Virus record (IMG/VR): IMGVR_UViG_3300034169_000010
Location: 1 to 47,871 of that record
Reading direction: 5' to 3' (one strand)
Origin: a virus
DNA: 47,871 nt
The notes under the pieces were generated by a model. It made no database searches. It worked only from the letters and a program-made list of their open reading frames with translations, and was not told the DNA's origin. Of the stretch, positions 13,170 through 21,440 are shown piece by piece. A program made the position numbers and the translations under genes. Positions within the stretch are counted from its first letter, which is position 1, and the number at the start of each line of letters is the position of its first letter.

Positions 13170-13445
13170 ATGGCGGCATACACGCTCAACACCACCGCTG
13201 CGCAGGAAGTTGTAATCACCCGCGCCCGCACCGAAGCGAATGCCGTCGGGGCTGGCTACGCGAACAACGGGGCGTACCTACTCGCGGTTCTCACCGCCAA
13301 GATGCTGGACGTGTGGCACGACCAGAAGCAGGCGGACAGGGGCACCTACGATTCAGCCTTGGCCGCAGCCACACAGGTGCAGAAGGACCAGATCGCTGCC
13401 ATCCTCGGCCTACCGGCCGGGACGCTCGCTCTAGTGAAGGCGTGA
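13170..13445 (+). CDS. Small protein after fibre gene (91 residues)
   Basis: Helical, Ala-rich, with a tidy N-terminus (MAAYTLNTTAAQEVVITR). AGGAGAAG precedes ATG 13170, nine bases after the fibre stop. It may be a fibre-associated or chaperone-like protein by position only; no family recognised. Confidence 0.7.
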   Translation: MAAYTLNTTAAQEVVITRARTEANAVGAGYANNGAYLLAVLTAKMLDVWHDQKQADRGTYDSALAAATQVQKDQIAAILGLPAGTLALVKA

Positions 13446-13490
13446 TACCACCGAGCAACGCACCGCGCCCACGGGCGCAAGGAGAAGGAA

Positions 13491-14096
13491 ATGCCTGAAT
13501 TCAACGGAGAGCCAATCCCGGTAGTCGCAACGAGCCCCCTCGACCAGATCATCGAGATGCTCACCGAGATGCGGGGTGCACTCGTGAAGGCTGGTCTGCT
13601 CCCGGCTACGCCCGGAGAGCCAGCCCCGGTGAAGACCGGCGGCATCTACGAGTTCAAGCGCCCGGTCCCCGTCGAGCCCCGTCACGGGCTCGGCAAGAAG
13701 ATGGGCTCCGCCGACGAGAAGGAGTTCATCGAGCGCAGCCGCTACGCCGTCCGGTACTCGGGCCAGCTCTCCCTCAGCCCCGGTCAGGAAGACGAGGCGT
13801 GGGCCGAAATCACGGCCATCCAGACGGGCGATACCGGAATCGTCAAGGCGTACGCAGAGGCGGGCGTGGACCCGATGCTCGTGGCCGTGCTGCTCATGCA
13901 GGGGGAACTCAAGCCGGTCAAGTACGACGGGCCGACGTTCGGTGACGCCGCGCAGAAGCGTGCCGCACTCGCCGGGAAGAGCCCGCAGTCGTGGCTCAAG
14001 GACGAGTTCGAAGTGATGGCGGGGAACCCGGCTCCGTCCGGCGGCGACGAGCCCAACCCCTCTGGCGGCAAGTACGGGAAGAAGTCCTACAAGTGA
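13491..14096 (+). CDS. Hypothetical 201-residue late protein
   Basis: Soluble; a short N-terminal helix (about 17-36), a proline-rich linker, a mixed central domain and a Gly/Ser/Lys-rich tail. Unrecognised. AAGGAGAAGG precedes ATG 13491, behind a small GC hairpin (13465-13478). The stop overlaps the next GTG. Confidence 0.7.
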   Translation: MPEFNGEPIPVVATSPLDQIIEMLTEMRGALVKAGLLPATPGEPAPVKTGGIYEFKRPVPVEPRHGLGKKMGSADEKEFIERSRYAVRYSGQLSLSPGQEDEAWAEITAIQTGDTGIVKAYAEAGVDPMLVAVLLMQGELKPVKYDGPTFGDAAQKRAALAGKSPQSWLKDEFEVMAGNPAPSGGDEPNPSGGKYGKKSYK

Positions 14097-14458
14097 GATG
14101 GCTGGCGGTACTGACGTTGATAGCGGGGGTCGCGCATGGGCAGTGGGCTACGTCCACGCCACGGCCGACGCCTCGCCCGACGTACCCGCCAGCGCCGACC
14201 TCGACTCCGCGCCCGCTCGCGACGGTCACGCCGCGTCCTACGTCTCCTGCGCCATCTGCCACTCCAAGGCCAACCGTAAGCCCCGCCCCGTCGTGCCCTC
14301 CCGCCTACGCGAAGGACTTCGTCTTCGTGCCGGGGGTGCCTCTCTCGCTCCCGGCGGTGGGGCAATCGCTGCTCCTGCCGAACGGGGACGAGTTCGTGGC
14401 CCTGGTTCCATTCGCCGGAGTGGGCGAAATTGAGTTCAGATTCGTGAGGGTGAAGTAG
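14093..14458 (+). CDS. Secreted Pro/Thr-repeat protein (121 residues)
   Basis: Residues 1-16 (MRWLAVLTLIAGVAHG) form a signal peptide with a plausible peptidase I site, followed by TPRPT-type repeats (about 20-66), a periplasm-spanning style linker, and a small beta domain. No lipobox is present. GTG 14093 overlaps the upstream stop (GTGA). It starts the lysis cassette and may act in the periplasm or envelope; spanin-like use is only a guess. Confidence 0.65.
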   Translation: MRWLAVLTLIAGVAHGQWATSTPRPTPRPTYPPAPTSTPRPLATVTPRPTSPAPSATPRPTVSPAPSCPPAYAKDFVFVPGVPLSLPAVGQSLLLPNGDEFVALVPFAGVGEIEFRFVRVK

Positions 14459-14674
14459 ATGACCAAACGCGAAAGGATCGCCGCACTAGAGGCCACCGTC
14501 ACGAGCTTGACCGCTCGCGTTCTGGAGCTTGAGGCCCGGCCGCATCTGGTGCTGAAAGAGAAACAGCCAACGCTGTCGTGGACGACGACGACCGGGACGA
14601 CGGGTCAGCAGAGCAGCGATCTCAGGCTCCCGTCCGGCGTGACGATCTACGGAAATTCGGTAGGTGCACAGTGA
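14459..14674 (+). CDS. Coiled-coil protein (71 residues)
   Basis: The N-terminal 30 residues form a heptad-rich coil (ERIAALEATVTSLTARVLEL), followed by a Thr/Ser-rich beta tail. It begins directly after the preceding stop and its own stop overlaps the next GTG. Unrecognised. Confidence 0.65.
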   Translation: MTKRERIAALEATVTSLTARVLELEARPHLVLKEKQPTLSWTTTTGTTGQQSSDLRLPSGVTIYGNSVGAQ

Positions 14675-15039
14675 TCCAGACCATTACCCCACTTCGCGGG
14701 CGTCTTCCGGCGCTCGCGGTCCTTTCGCTCGTCGTGACGCTCGCCGCGTGCGCGGGCGTCACGCCGCAGCAGTACTGCTACATGGTCAGCGCCGCGACCG
14801 TCCATTCCGTTGACCTAGGGATGAACGTCGCGGGCGACCTCTACCGGGCCGGGAAGATCACCGACGCGCAGAAGGCGAAGATCACCGCGCCGTACGACAA
14901 GTACCAGCCGATCGCCGTGGCCGTCGTGACCGCCTGCAAGGCCGTCGACACGCAGGCTGCCGCCGACGTGGAGACGAAGAAGATCCAGGGCGAAGCCGAC
15001 AAGGTGCTGACGGCACTCGTGGCGGCGGGAGCAAAGTAA
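14671..15039 (+). CDS. Lipoprotein (122 residues), lysis cassette
   Basis: A signal sequence ends in lipobox LAAC (C27), so the mature protein would be lipid-anchored, probably in the outer membrane. The rest is helical. This could be an outer-membrane spanin, though it is larger than most and no partner embedded in another frame is obvious. GTG 14671 overlaps the upstream stop (GTGA). Confidence 0.7.
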   Translation: MIQTITPLRGRLPALAVLSLVVTLAACAGVTPQQYCYMVSAATVHSVDLGMNVAGDLYRAGKITDAQKAKITAPYDKYQPIAVAVVTACKAVDTQAAADVETKKIQGEADKVLTALVAAGAK

Positions 15040-15215
15040 TGGAACTCGCCGTCATCCTCCTCACCATCGCCGCGAAGTACGGCCCCGAGGCGTATGCCAA
15101 GGCCGTCGAGATCGCGCACAAGAAGGACCCGACGCTGGCGGACTACAACGCCCTCCTCGACATCCTGAAGGCGCACCCGACCGGCGAGAGCTACTTCCTT
15201 CCGGTGCCGACATGA
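15039..15215 (+). CDS. Small helical protein (58 residues)
   Basis: Starts at ATG 15039 overlapping the TAA of the lipoprotein gene (TAATG) and ends overlapping the next ATG. The N-terminus MELAVILLTIAAKYG is hydrophobic and the rest amphipathic. It may be membrane-associated. Unrecognised. Confidence 0.7.
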   Translation: MELAVILLTIAAKYGPEAYAKAVEIAHKKDPTLADYNALLDILKAHPTGESYFLPVPT

Positions 15216-15418
15216 TCTCCGGCGCCACGCTGCTCAGCCTCCTCATCTGGCTCGTTATCGGCGGGCTGATCTTCTGGTTACTGTGGTGGTTCATCGGATT
15301 CGTCGGCATTCCGGAGCCGTTCAACAAGGTGGCTCGTGTTCTCGTCGGGCTGGCGGCGGTCGTGTTCCTCATCAACCTCCTGCTCGGCCTTGCCGGGCGC
15401 CCGCTGTTCCGGTGGTGA
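15212..15418 (+). CDS. Two-pass membrane protein, holin candidate (68 residues)
   Basis: Two hydrophobic segments, about 5-29 and 41-63, are separated by a short loop (GIPEPFNKVAR); both ends are near the membrane. Size and topology match small class II-like holins, and the endolysin is in the same cassette. A homologous small bacterial membrane family also exists, so the holin call is an inference. Confidence 0.65.
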   Translation: MISGATLLSLLIWLVIGGLIFWLLWWFIGFVGIPEPFNKVARVLVGLAAVVFLINLLLGLAGRPLFRW

Positions 15419-15419
15419 C

Positions 15420-15737
15420 ATGCGCCTCGACGTTTATTTGCACTTCGCCCCGTCCGAGCCCGATCCCGTGCTCAGCCGGATTCTTCAGAAGCTCTGCTCC
15501 ATCGAAGAGAAACAGGAGGCCATCATGCCCATCCTCGACGACATCGTTGCCAAGGTTGCCGCCCTCACCACGGTCGGCGACTCCGTCATCGCCCTTCTCA
15601 CCGAACTTCGTGCGGATCTCGACGAGGCCATCGCCAACGGCGACCTCGTGAAGCTCCAGGCGATCTCAGACGGCCTCGGCGCCGAGACCACGCGCCTCGC
15701 CGACGCCGTCGTCGCCAACACTCCCGTCGAGCCCTAA
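15420..15737 (+). CDS. Helical protein (105 residues)
   Basis: Mostly alpha-helical with a probable coil over residues 20-95, acidic and soluble. ATG 15420 starts one base after the holin-like stop. No family recognised; possibly an accessory lysis or assembly factor. Confidence 0.65.
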   Translation: MRLDVYLHFAPSEPDPVLSRILQKLCSIEEKQEAIMPILDDIVAKVAALTTVGDSVIALLTELRADLDEAIANGDLVKLQAISDGLGAETTRLADAVVANTPVEP

Positions 15738-15741
15738 CGAC

Positions 15742-16251
15742 ATGAGCCCCGATCCTGCGGTCCCTCCCGTCGATGTCATGCCTGCCGGAGCGGTGCTCTC
15801 GGCCGGGCAGACATTCGCTCAGGCTGCCACTACTGAGCCCGGCGGGACGGGACCGGGGGTCACGACTACCCTGTCGCGGACGGCGTCCGAGCTGCCAGCC
15901 CCTGGCGTCGTGACCGCTGCGGTCGTCGCGCCGAAGACCGGCCCGATCGACGTCCCCGAAGGCTCGCCCGTCGTCGTCGTGGCGCAGGCGTTCTGGAAGA
16001 GCAAGACGATCAAGGCGGCGCGCAACCTGATCGCCGGAGCAATCGGAGCGGCGCTCCTCGCGGTTGCCGTGAAGGTGGCCGGGGCCGGGACCGTGATCGG
16101 CCTCGACTGGACTGAAGTGCGGAACATCGCCATCAACGCTGGTGTCCTCGCGCTCGCGGGCGGCTATATGATGTGGCATAAGACGCTCGAAAATAACCCG
16201 GTCAAGATCGTCGTGCTCTCTCTCCTTGGTGGGGCCGTGTTGTGGGCATGA
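15742..16251 (+). CDS. Membrane protein with altered C-terminus (169 residues)
   Basis: A flexible N-terminus (about 1-85) precedes two or three hydrophobic segments (about 93-111, 127-140, 155-168). The heptapeptide LENNPVK near residue 150 is followed by IVVLSLLGGAVLWA. A copy of the DNA for LENNPVK occurs at the end of the next gene, right before the following start. This suggests the ancestral protein ended at LENNPVK and gained a new tail when the endonuclease gene inserted. Holin or antiholin role possible. Confidence 0.7.
   Translation: MSPDPAVPPVDVMPAGAVLSAGQTFAQAATTEPGGTGPGVTTTLSRTASELPAPGVVTAAVVAPKTGPIDVPEGSPVVVVAQAFWKSKTIKAARNLIAGAIGAALLAVAVKVAGAGTVIGLDWTEVRNIAINAGVLALAGGYMMWHKTLENNPVKIVVLSLLGGAVLWA
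16184..16206 (+). repeat. Upstream copy of 23-bp duplication
   Basis: CGCTCGAAAATAACCCGGTC plus three bases; its partner is 16861-16883. Twenty of 23 bases match and all three differences are at silent third positions in the shared reading frame. The pair brackets the endonuclease VII-like gene. Confidence 0.85.
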
Positions 16252-16886
16252 GCCTCGCGCTCCACTTCCCCGTGACGAAGCGGTGCACCGGGTGCGGCGG
16301 GGAGAAGGAGTTGCAAGAGTTTTCCCCGAACAAGCGCGGGCGACTGGGACGGCAGTCCCAGTGCAAGGTGTGCTTGAACAAACAGGGCCGAGACCTGCGC
16401 ATCGTTGACGACAACGAAACGATGGGCAGCGTTACGGATTGTGCTTCAACGAAAGTATGCCCAGGGTGTAAACAGGAGTTGCCGCGAGACGCATTCAACC
16501 CTAGGCGCGCACGAGGCAAACACTTCCTTGTCTCGCGGTGCAAGAACTGCCTGAGCGTGTACCACCGCGCCCGACGCGACAGGGACCCGGAACACAACTG
16601 GCGCCACAACCTGACGTACAGGCGCGGGATGAACGTCGAGCGATACCGGGCCATGGAGGTAGAGCAGCGGTTCGGATGCGCCATCTGCGGCGGCCCCCCA
16701 TCTCTCAAGAGGGGCGGCAAGGTGGACCATTTCGACGTAGACCATGATCACGAGACGGGGGAGGTACGTGGCCTGCTTTGTAGCGGCTGCAATACCGGCC
16801 TTGGGTCCTTCCGTGATGACCCGTCTAGGCTCGCAGCGGCCATCGCATATCTGAAGCGCTCGCTCGAAAATAATCCGGTGAAATGA
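16248..16886 (+). CDS. Endonuclease VII-like HNH nuclease (212 residues)
   Basis: Two zinc-ribbon modules lead (C13/C16 with C39/C42; C71/C74 with C98/C101), followed by an endonuclease VII-type core: C144/C147, D165-H166-D167-H168 in VDHDHETG, GEVRGLLC, and C178/C181 with a helix ending in YLKR. T4 endonuclease VII resolves branched DNA, but phage proteins of this layout are often homing nucleases. The last residues, LENNPVK, copy the preceding protein. ATG 16248 overlaps the upstream stop (ATGA). Confidence 0.8.
   Translation: MSLALHFPVTKRCTGCGGEKELQEFSPNKRGRLGRQSQCKVCLNKQGRDLRIVDDNETMGSVTDCASTKVCPGCKQELPRDAFNPRRARGKHFLVSRCKNCLSVYHRARRDRDPEHNWRHNLTYRRGMNVERYRAMEVEQRFGCAICGGPPSLKRGGKVDHFDVDHDHETGEVRGLLCSGCNTGLGSFRDDPSRLAAAIAYLKRSLENNPVK
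16861..16883 (+). repeat. Downstream copy of 23-bp duplication
   Basis: Partner of 16184-16206, encoding the LENNPVK tail of the nuclease. It is followed directly by TGATG, the stop-start junction with the next gene, as expected if this was the original end of the interrupted gene. Confidence 0.85.
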
Positions 16887-17263
16887 TGACCGAGAGCGAG
16901 ACGGCCCAGCACGTAAAGGAGCTTCTGGAGCTTCGGATCACGGAGCTTGAGAAGCGCGTGGATCTTCGCAACGCGGACGCCCACCTCGCAATGCGGATGG
17001 CGGCAGAGGTCGCAAAGGAACAGCGGGCGCAGGCGAAGGAAGTGACGGAAGAGCTTCGGAAACAGGCGGGCACGTACCCGACGAAAGAGGCCATCGACGC
17101 CCGTACCGGAGAGCAGGGACGAGGCCTCGCGGCGCTCGCGGATCGCACGGCCAGCATCGAGACGAAGCTGTCGAACATGGAGGGCCGCTTTTGGGCGTTC
17201 TCGGTGGGCCTGACGCTCGTCTTCGCGGGGATCACGCTCGCGCTGAGGATGGTGGGGAAATGA
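16883..17263 (+). CDS. Coiled-coil protein with C-terminal membrane anchor (126 residues)
   Basis: A long charged coil (about 5-95) is followed by one hydrophobic segment (about 105-123) and a basic end. Such tail-anchored coiled-coil proteins are frequent beside phage endolysins and are often called holins or inner-membrane spanins without proof. ATG 16883 (ATGA overlap) or 16886 may be used. The stop overlaps the next ATG. Confidence 0.65.
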   Translation: MMTESETAQHVKELLELRITELEKRVDLRNADAHLAMRMAAEVAKEQRAQAKEVTEELRKQAGTYPTKEAIDARTGEQGRGLAALADRTASIETKLSNMEGRFWAFSVGLTLVFAGITLALRMVGK

Positions 17264-17811
17264 AGCCCTGGCGCCACATCGCGGAGACCCTGATCGCCCT
17301 CGCGGGGATCGGCGTGGCGTTCGGTGCGTCGGCTGTCGGCACGCTCGTCGGCACGGGCTCGTCCCTGTCCGGCGAGGCAGCGGTGATCCTCGCGTGGGTC
17401 TTCGCCGTCGTGATGGGGCTCTTCGCCTTCGCAGCTGCCTTCAACCGGCTCCTCGTCATGCCGATCATCGAGAAGATGGCTGCGCAGCACCGGGAGTCCC
17501 TGTCGCTTGGCCTCGCTGAGATCGCCAAGGGATTCGAGGCGCTGATGGATCGGCACATCGCCGCGCACGACCCGCACCCGGACGCGAGCGAGCGGCTGCA
17601 CGAGCCGTTGCAAGAGGCGATCGACGAGATTGAGAGAGAGCTTTCGGAGTTCGTCATCTGGTGCCAGAAGAACGGGTGCCCACACGCCATGCGCGCCAAA
17701 CGGAGGTCAACCGACCCGCAGACGGGCGGCTTGAACGATACCGGCCCGGACCTCTCCGACGTGGCGAAACGTGCCGAGTACAGGACGCGCAAGGCTGGGG
17801 AGCGCGAGTGA
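17260..17811 (+). CDS. Two-pass membrane protein in lysis cassette (183 residues)
   Basis: Hydrophobic segments at about 8-32 and 40-63 make a hairpin in the membrane, followed by a long soluble C-terminal domain (about 70-183) with a WCQKNGCPHA segment. A holin-like role is suggested by position immediately before the endolysin. Start and stop overlap both neighbours. Confidence 0.65.
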   Translation: MKPWRHIAETLIALAGIGVAFGASAVGTLVGTGSSLSGEAAVILAWVFAVVMGLFAFAAAFNRLLVMPIIEKMAAQHRESLSLGLAEIAKGFEALMDRHIAAHDPHPDASERLHEPLQEAIDEIERELSEFVIWCQKNGCPHAMRAKRRSTDPQTGGLNDTGPDLSDVAKRAEYRTRKAGERE

Positions 17812-18281
17812 GCGACTTCGACCGCGCCCTCCACGATTTCGTCCTCCCGTTCGAGGGCGGGAAAGTAGACCACCCACACGACAAGGGCGGCAGGACGAAC
17901 CGTGGGATCACCCAGCGGACCTACGACGGGTGGCGGCTCGACCACGTCCTCGACAAGCGGGACGTGTGGGAGATGAGCGACGCGGAGATGTACGAGGTCT
18001 ACCGGGGCTCCTACTGGTGGCCCGCGAAGGATCTCCCGTGGCCTCTGTGCCTCGTCGTATTCGACTGTAGCGTCCTCTTCGGCCCCAGCCGGGCTCAGGA
18101 GTGGCTAGCCGCCGTCTCATGGCATGACGCCCCCTCTGTGGCGCAGGCGTGGGCCATCATGTGCCTCCGGCGGGAGCGGCACCGGGCGAACATCGCGAAG
18201 GACAAGACGCAGGCCCGGTTCTGGCCGGGGTGGATGAACAGGCTCACCGCGCTCGCGGCAGAGATAAGCAAGGAGAAATGA
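17808..18281 (+). CDS. Endolysin, GH108-type muramidase
   Basis: The N-terminus carries the GH108 signature: E16 in PFEGGKVDHP as the likely catalytic acid, then DKGGRTNRGIT (about 25-35). The C-terminal part (about 105-157) resembles the helical peptidoglycan-binding region of the family. It would cut peptidoglycan glycan strands at lysis. There is no signal peptide, so release depends on a holin. GTG 17808 overlaps the upstream stop (GTGA); at 157 residues it is close to the usual size. Confidence 0.8.
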   Translation: MSDFDRALHDFVLPFEGGKVDHPHDKGGRTNRGITQRTYDGWRLDHVLDKRDVWEMSDAEMYEVYRGSYWWPAKDLPWPLCLVVFDCSVLFGPSRAQEWLAAVSWHDAPSVAQAWAIMCLRRERHRANIAKDKTQARFWPGWMNRLTALAAEISKEK

Positions 18282-18282
18282 G

Positions 18283-18642
18283 ATGGCGTACCCGGCTCCC
18301 GTTTACTCGAACAAGGCGACCTCTGGCACGACGGTCGGTGAGTGGATCGACATCGCCGTATCCGTGGTTGCTGGCCTACCTCCGGTAATGATTGTTACGT
18401 TCACCGGAACAGCGACCTACACTATTCAGGGTTCGCACGACATGGCGAGTGCCGTGGACTTCTCCGCCTCGCTCTCGGCCCCCGTGGCGAAGGATCTCGT
18501 CCCTGGTGTCCGCTTCTGGCGCACGAAGCCGACGGCCAACAGCGGGACGTTCACCTCGTCGGTGGGGCCTGTCCCTGCCGCGAACGGTGGCTTCGCGACG
18601 CCGAACAACGTGACCATCACCTCCGGGCCTGTGCTGGACTAG
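18283..18642 (+). CDS. Small beta-rich structural protein (119 residues)
   Basis: Thr/Val/Ser/Pro-rich beta protein with one Trp pair, resembling carbohydrate-binding or fibre-tip modules, but no family is recognised. AAGGAG precedes ATG 18283 and it ends nine bases before the tailspike gene. Structural role inferred. Confidence 0.65.
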   Translation: MAYPAPVYSNKATSGTTVGEWIDIAVSVVAGLPPVMIVTFTGTATYTIQGSHDMASAVDFSASLSAPVAKDLVPGVRFWRTKPTANSGTFTSSVGPVPAANGGFATPNNVTITSGPVLD

Positions 18643-18651
18643 GAGGAGCGC

Positions 18652-21426
18652 ATGGCGATTCCCGAACTCAAGGACTCCAAAGACAGGCTCACCGACTGCA
18701 TCTACTTCGGAGATCCTCTCTCCGCGAGCGTTGGGTCGGGTTTTGTCACGAACGCGAGGACCATCTCCACGACGGCTCCACTGGGCGGAGGCGGGGATCT
18801 CTCGGCCAATAGGACGATCACCATCGCGGAGTTCGCCGGGGGCACGCCGGGTAGCGTCCCGACCTCTCCGGGAGGCACCGCTCGCTTCCTTCGCGCCGAT
18901 GGCACCTGGGAGATCGTCTACCCGCTTCAGGACATCGACTACGGGGACGTGACCGTCGGCGGCGGCGGCACGACCATGACCATCGACACGGGCGTAGTCA
19001 CGACAGCCAAGATGGGCGGCGACGTGACTGTAGCGGGGAAGGCTCTCCTCGATGACGTGAGCAATACCGCGCAGAGGGCCACCCTCGGGCTCGGGACTGC
19101 GGCAGTCAAGGATGTCCCCGCCTCCGGGGATGCTGCCGCGACGGAGGTCGTCTTCGGTACGGACACCCGCCTGACGGACGCGAGGACGCCAGCGGCGCAC
19201 GTACACCCCCAGTCGGAGGTCACGAGCCTCGTGGCGGACCTCGCGCAGAAGATCACGACGGACGGCACGGCCCGGACCATCGTGAAGAAGGCTGGAACTG
19301 CCATCGGGACGAGGCGCGGCATCAACCTCATCGAAGGTACGGGCGTCTCCCTCACCGTGGCCGACGACGCCGTGAACGAGGAGGTAGATGTCACCATCGC
19401 CTCCACGAGCGGGGTAGCGGACGGCGACAAGGGCGACGTGACGGTAAGCGGGTCCGGGGCTACGTGGACCATCGACAACGGGGTCGTCAGCCTCGCCAAG
19501 ATCGCCAACGCAGCCGCGAACTCCAAGATCCTCGGCTCGGGGGCGGCTGGTGTTGGTGCTCCCTACGCGGAACTCTCCCTCGGCACGAACATCACGATGA
19601 GCGGCACGACGATCAACGTCTCCAGCGGAACGGCAACGCTCGGGGATGGCGACTACGGCGACATCGTCGTTGCCACGGGCGGGACTGAACTCAGGGTGGA
19701 CACGGCAGCGGTCACGCTCGCCAAGATGGCGAATCTGTCTGGTCCGGGGAAGGTCATCGGTAGGAAGACGGCTGGGGCTGGTGTCCCGGAAGAACTCGCC
19801 ATCGGGACCGACATCCAGGCGTACGACGCAGACCTCGCGGCCATCGCAGGGCTCACCTCCGCAGCGGACACCGTCCCCTACTTCACTGGCTCCGGCACGG
19901 CTGCGCTTACGACCCTCACCTCCTTCGGGCGGAACATCATCGACAGCACGGACGCCGCGTCTGCGCAGGCGGCGCTGGCACTCGTGCCGGGGACGAATGT
20001 ACAGGCGTACGACGCGGAACTCTCTGCCCTCGCTACCACCACCTCTGCGGCCGACAAGGTGCCCTATTTCACCGGGGCTGGGACTGCCTCTACGACCACC
20101 GTCACCTCTTTCGCAAGGACCGTACTGGACGACACGACTGCGGCTGCGGCGAGGACGACGCTCGGGGCGCAGGCTCTCGCTGTAGTGGATGCCGGTGGTC
20201 AGGTCTTCAACGTGAAGTCTCACGGGGCCATCGGGGACGGCACGATTGACGACACGGTGGCTATCCAGAATACGATCACCGCTGCTGCCGCGATCAGCCC
20301 GAGAGGCGTCGTCTTCTTCCCGCCGGGCACCTATAAGACCACCGGGGCCTACAACCTGAACGGCCTTAGTGGGCTGAAGATCATCGGCTCCGGCGTTGGC
20401 AGTACGGTCATTGACCTGAACCACGCGACGAACGACCTGTTCTCCGTCACCACCACGATGACGAGCAACATTGAGATTTCAGGGATGACGGTCACGTCGG
20501 GTACGGCGACCAGGAGCGCCGGGTGGGTGTTCCACGTCAACGACGCCTACAACAGCACCGGGTCTCTGAAGAAGAGCCTGTTCCGGAACCTAGAAATACA
20601 GAAGCAGTTCAACGGGCTCGCCATCAAGAAGTACGAGTTCGTTACGCTCAACGACATCATGCTCTGGGACTGCGTCGGCACCACCGGGGTCGGCCTGAAG
20701 TTCGGGCAGACGACAGCATCGAACATCAACCAGGGATCAGAGGCCCGGTGTCGCAACGTCCAGATTTACCCGAACGACCTCGCTGGGGGCGCGGCCAAGC
20801 TGGGCACCGGCATCCTCATCGAGGACACGGACGCCGTCGAGTTGTCCGACTGCTCTGTGGGAGGCTCCTACGGGCACGGGCTCAGAATCGTGGCGAACTC
20901 TGGGGGGCACACTCCCACCAACCACTTCTTCAACAACTGCATCTTCGACGCAACAGAGACCGGCCACTGCGTCTATATCTCTGGCGGCGGGAACGCCCTG
21001 CGGATCAAGATGACTGCCACGTGGATCGCCTCGGCCGGTAAGTCCGCCGGTACAGCGAACGGCAACGGGATGCGCGTGGAAGTCCCGGCCTACAGTGGCG
21101 AGATCAGCGGGTGTAACTTCTATAACTCCAGGGGAACAGGACTCTACTTCGCAGCTACCACCGTATCCGCGCCAGTTGCCATCAGCGGGTGTACGTTCAG
21201 CTCGAACGGCTCCGGGGCGGGAGCATCCAACAACGACGGTATATTCATCAGCACAGGGACCAACCAGCTTGGGCCGGTCATCACTGGCTGCGTGGACGAC
21301 GGTAGCAACGGCGTGTCGATCCGAACGGGTGCGAACGCGAACCGCCTCGTCATCGTCGGGAACCGCTGGGTCAGCGGGACGGCCTACGGCATCGCGCCAA
21401 GCGTGAACGCCAGCAACGGATCATAG
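18652..21426 (+). CDS. Tailspike with pectate-lyase-like beta-helix (924 residues)
   Basis: The N-terminal half is a fibre built of repeats: units with DGDYGDIVV or DGDKGDVTV then VTLAKMAN-like helices, and two 62-residue repeats starting near 386 and 448 (QAYDADLAAIAG, QAYDAELSALAT). From about 517 (NVKSHGAIGDGTIDDT) the sequence fits the pectate lyase superfamily beta-helix, with VFFPPGTYKT following. Such spikes bind and often cleave capsular or O-antigen polysaccharide. It is probably the main host-range determinant. Confidence 0.85.
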   Translation: MAIPELKDSKDRLTDCIYFGDPLSASVGSGFVTNARTISTTAPLGGGGDLSANRTITIAEFAGGTPGSVPTSPGGTARFLRADGTWEIVYPLQDIDYGDVTVGGGGTTMTIDTGVVTTAKMGGDVTVAGKALLDDVSNTAQRATLGLGTAAVKDVPASGDAAATEVVFGTDTRLTDARTPAAHVHPQSEVTSLVADLAQKITTDGTARTIVKKAGTAIGTRRGINLIEGTGVSLTVADDAVNEEVDVTIASTSGVADGDKGDVTVSGSGATWTIDNGVVSLAKIANAAANSKILGSGAAGVGAPYAELSLGTNITMSGTTINVSSGTATLGDGDYGDIVVATGGTELRVDTAAVTLAKMANLSGPGKVIGRKTAGAGVPEELAIGTDIQAYDADLAAIAGLTSAADTVPYFTGSGTAALTTLTSFGRNIIDSTDAASAQAALALVPGTNVQAYDAELSALATTTSAADKVPYFTGAGTASTTTVTSFARTVLDDTTAAAARTTLGAQALAVVDAGGQVFNVKSHGAIGDGTIDDTVAIQNTITAAAAISPRGVVFFPPGTYKTTGAYNLNGLSGLKIIGSGVGSTVIDLNHATNDLFSVTTTMTSNIEISGMTVTSGTATRSAGWVFHVNDAYNSTGSLKKSLFRNLEIQKQFNGLAIKKYEFVTLNDIMLWDCVGTTGVGLKFGQTTASNINQGSEARCRNVQIYPNDLAGGAAKLGTGILIEDTDAVELSDCSVGGSYGHGLRIVANSGGHTPTNHFFNNCIFDATETGHCVYISGGGNALRIKMTATWIASAGKSAGTANGNGMRVEVPAYSGEISGCNFYNSRGTGLYFAATTVSAPVAISGCTFSSNGSGAGASNNDGIFISTGTNQLGPVITGCVDDGSNGVSIRTGANANRLVIVGNRWVSGTAYGIAPSVNASNGS

Positions 21427-21440
21427 AAAGAAGGGGACAG

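Noticed and set aside
18376-20424. Antisense open frame of about 680 codons under the tailspike gene
   Set aside because: Arg/Gly/Asp-rich shadow of a GC-biased gene, without start signals or recognisable motifs; the plus-strand frame has clear fibre and beta-helix features.
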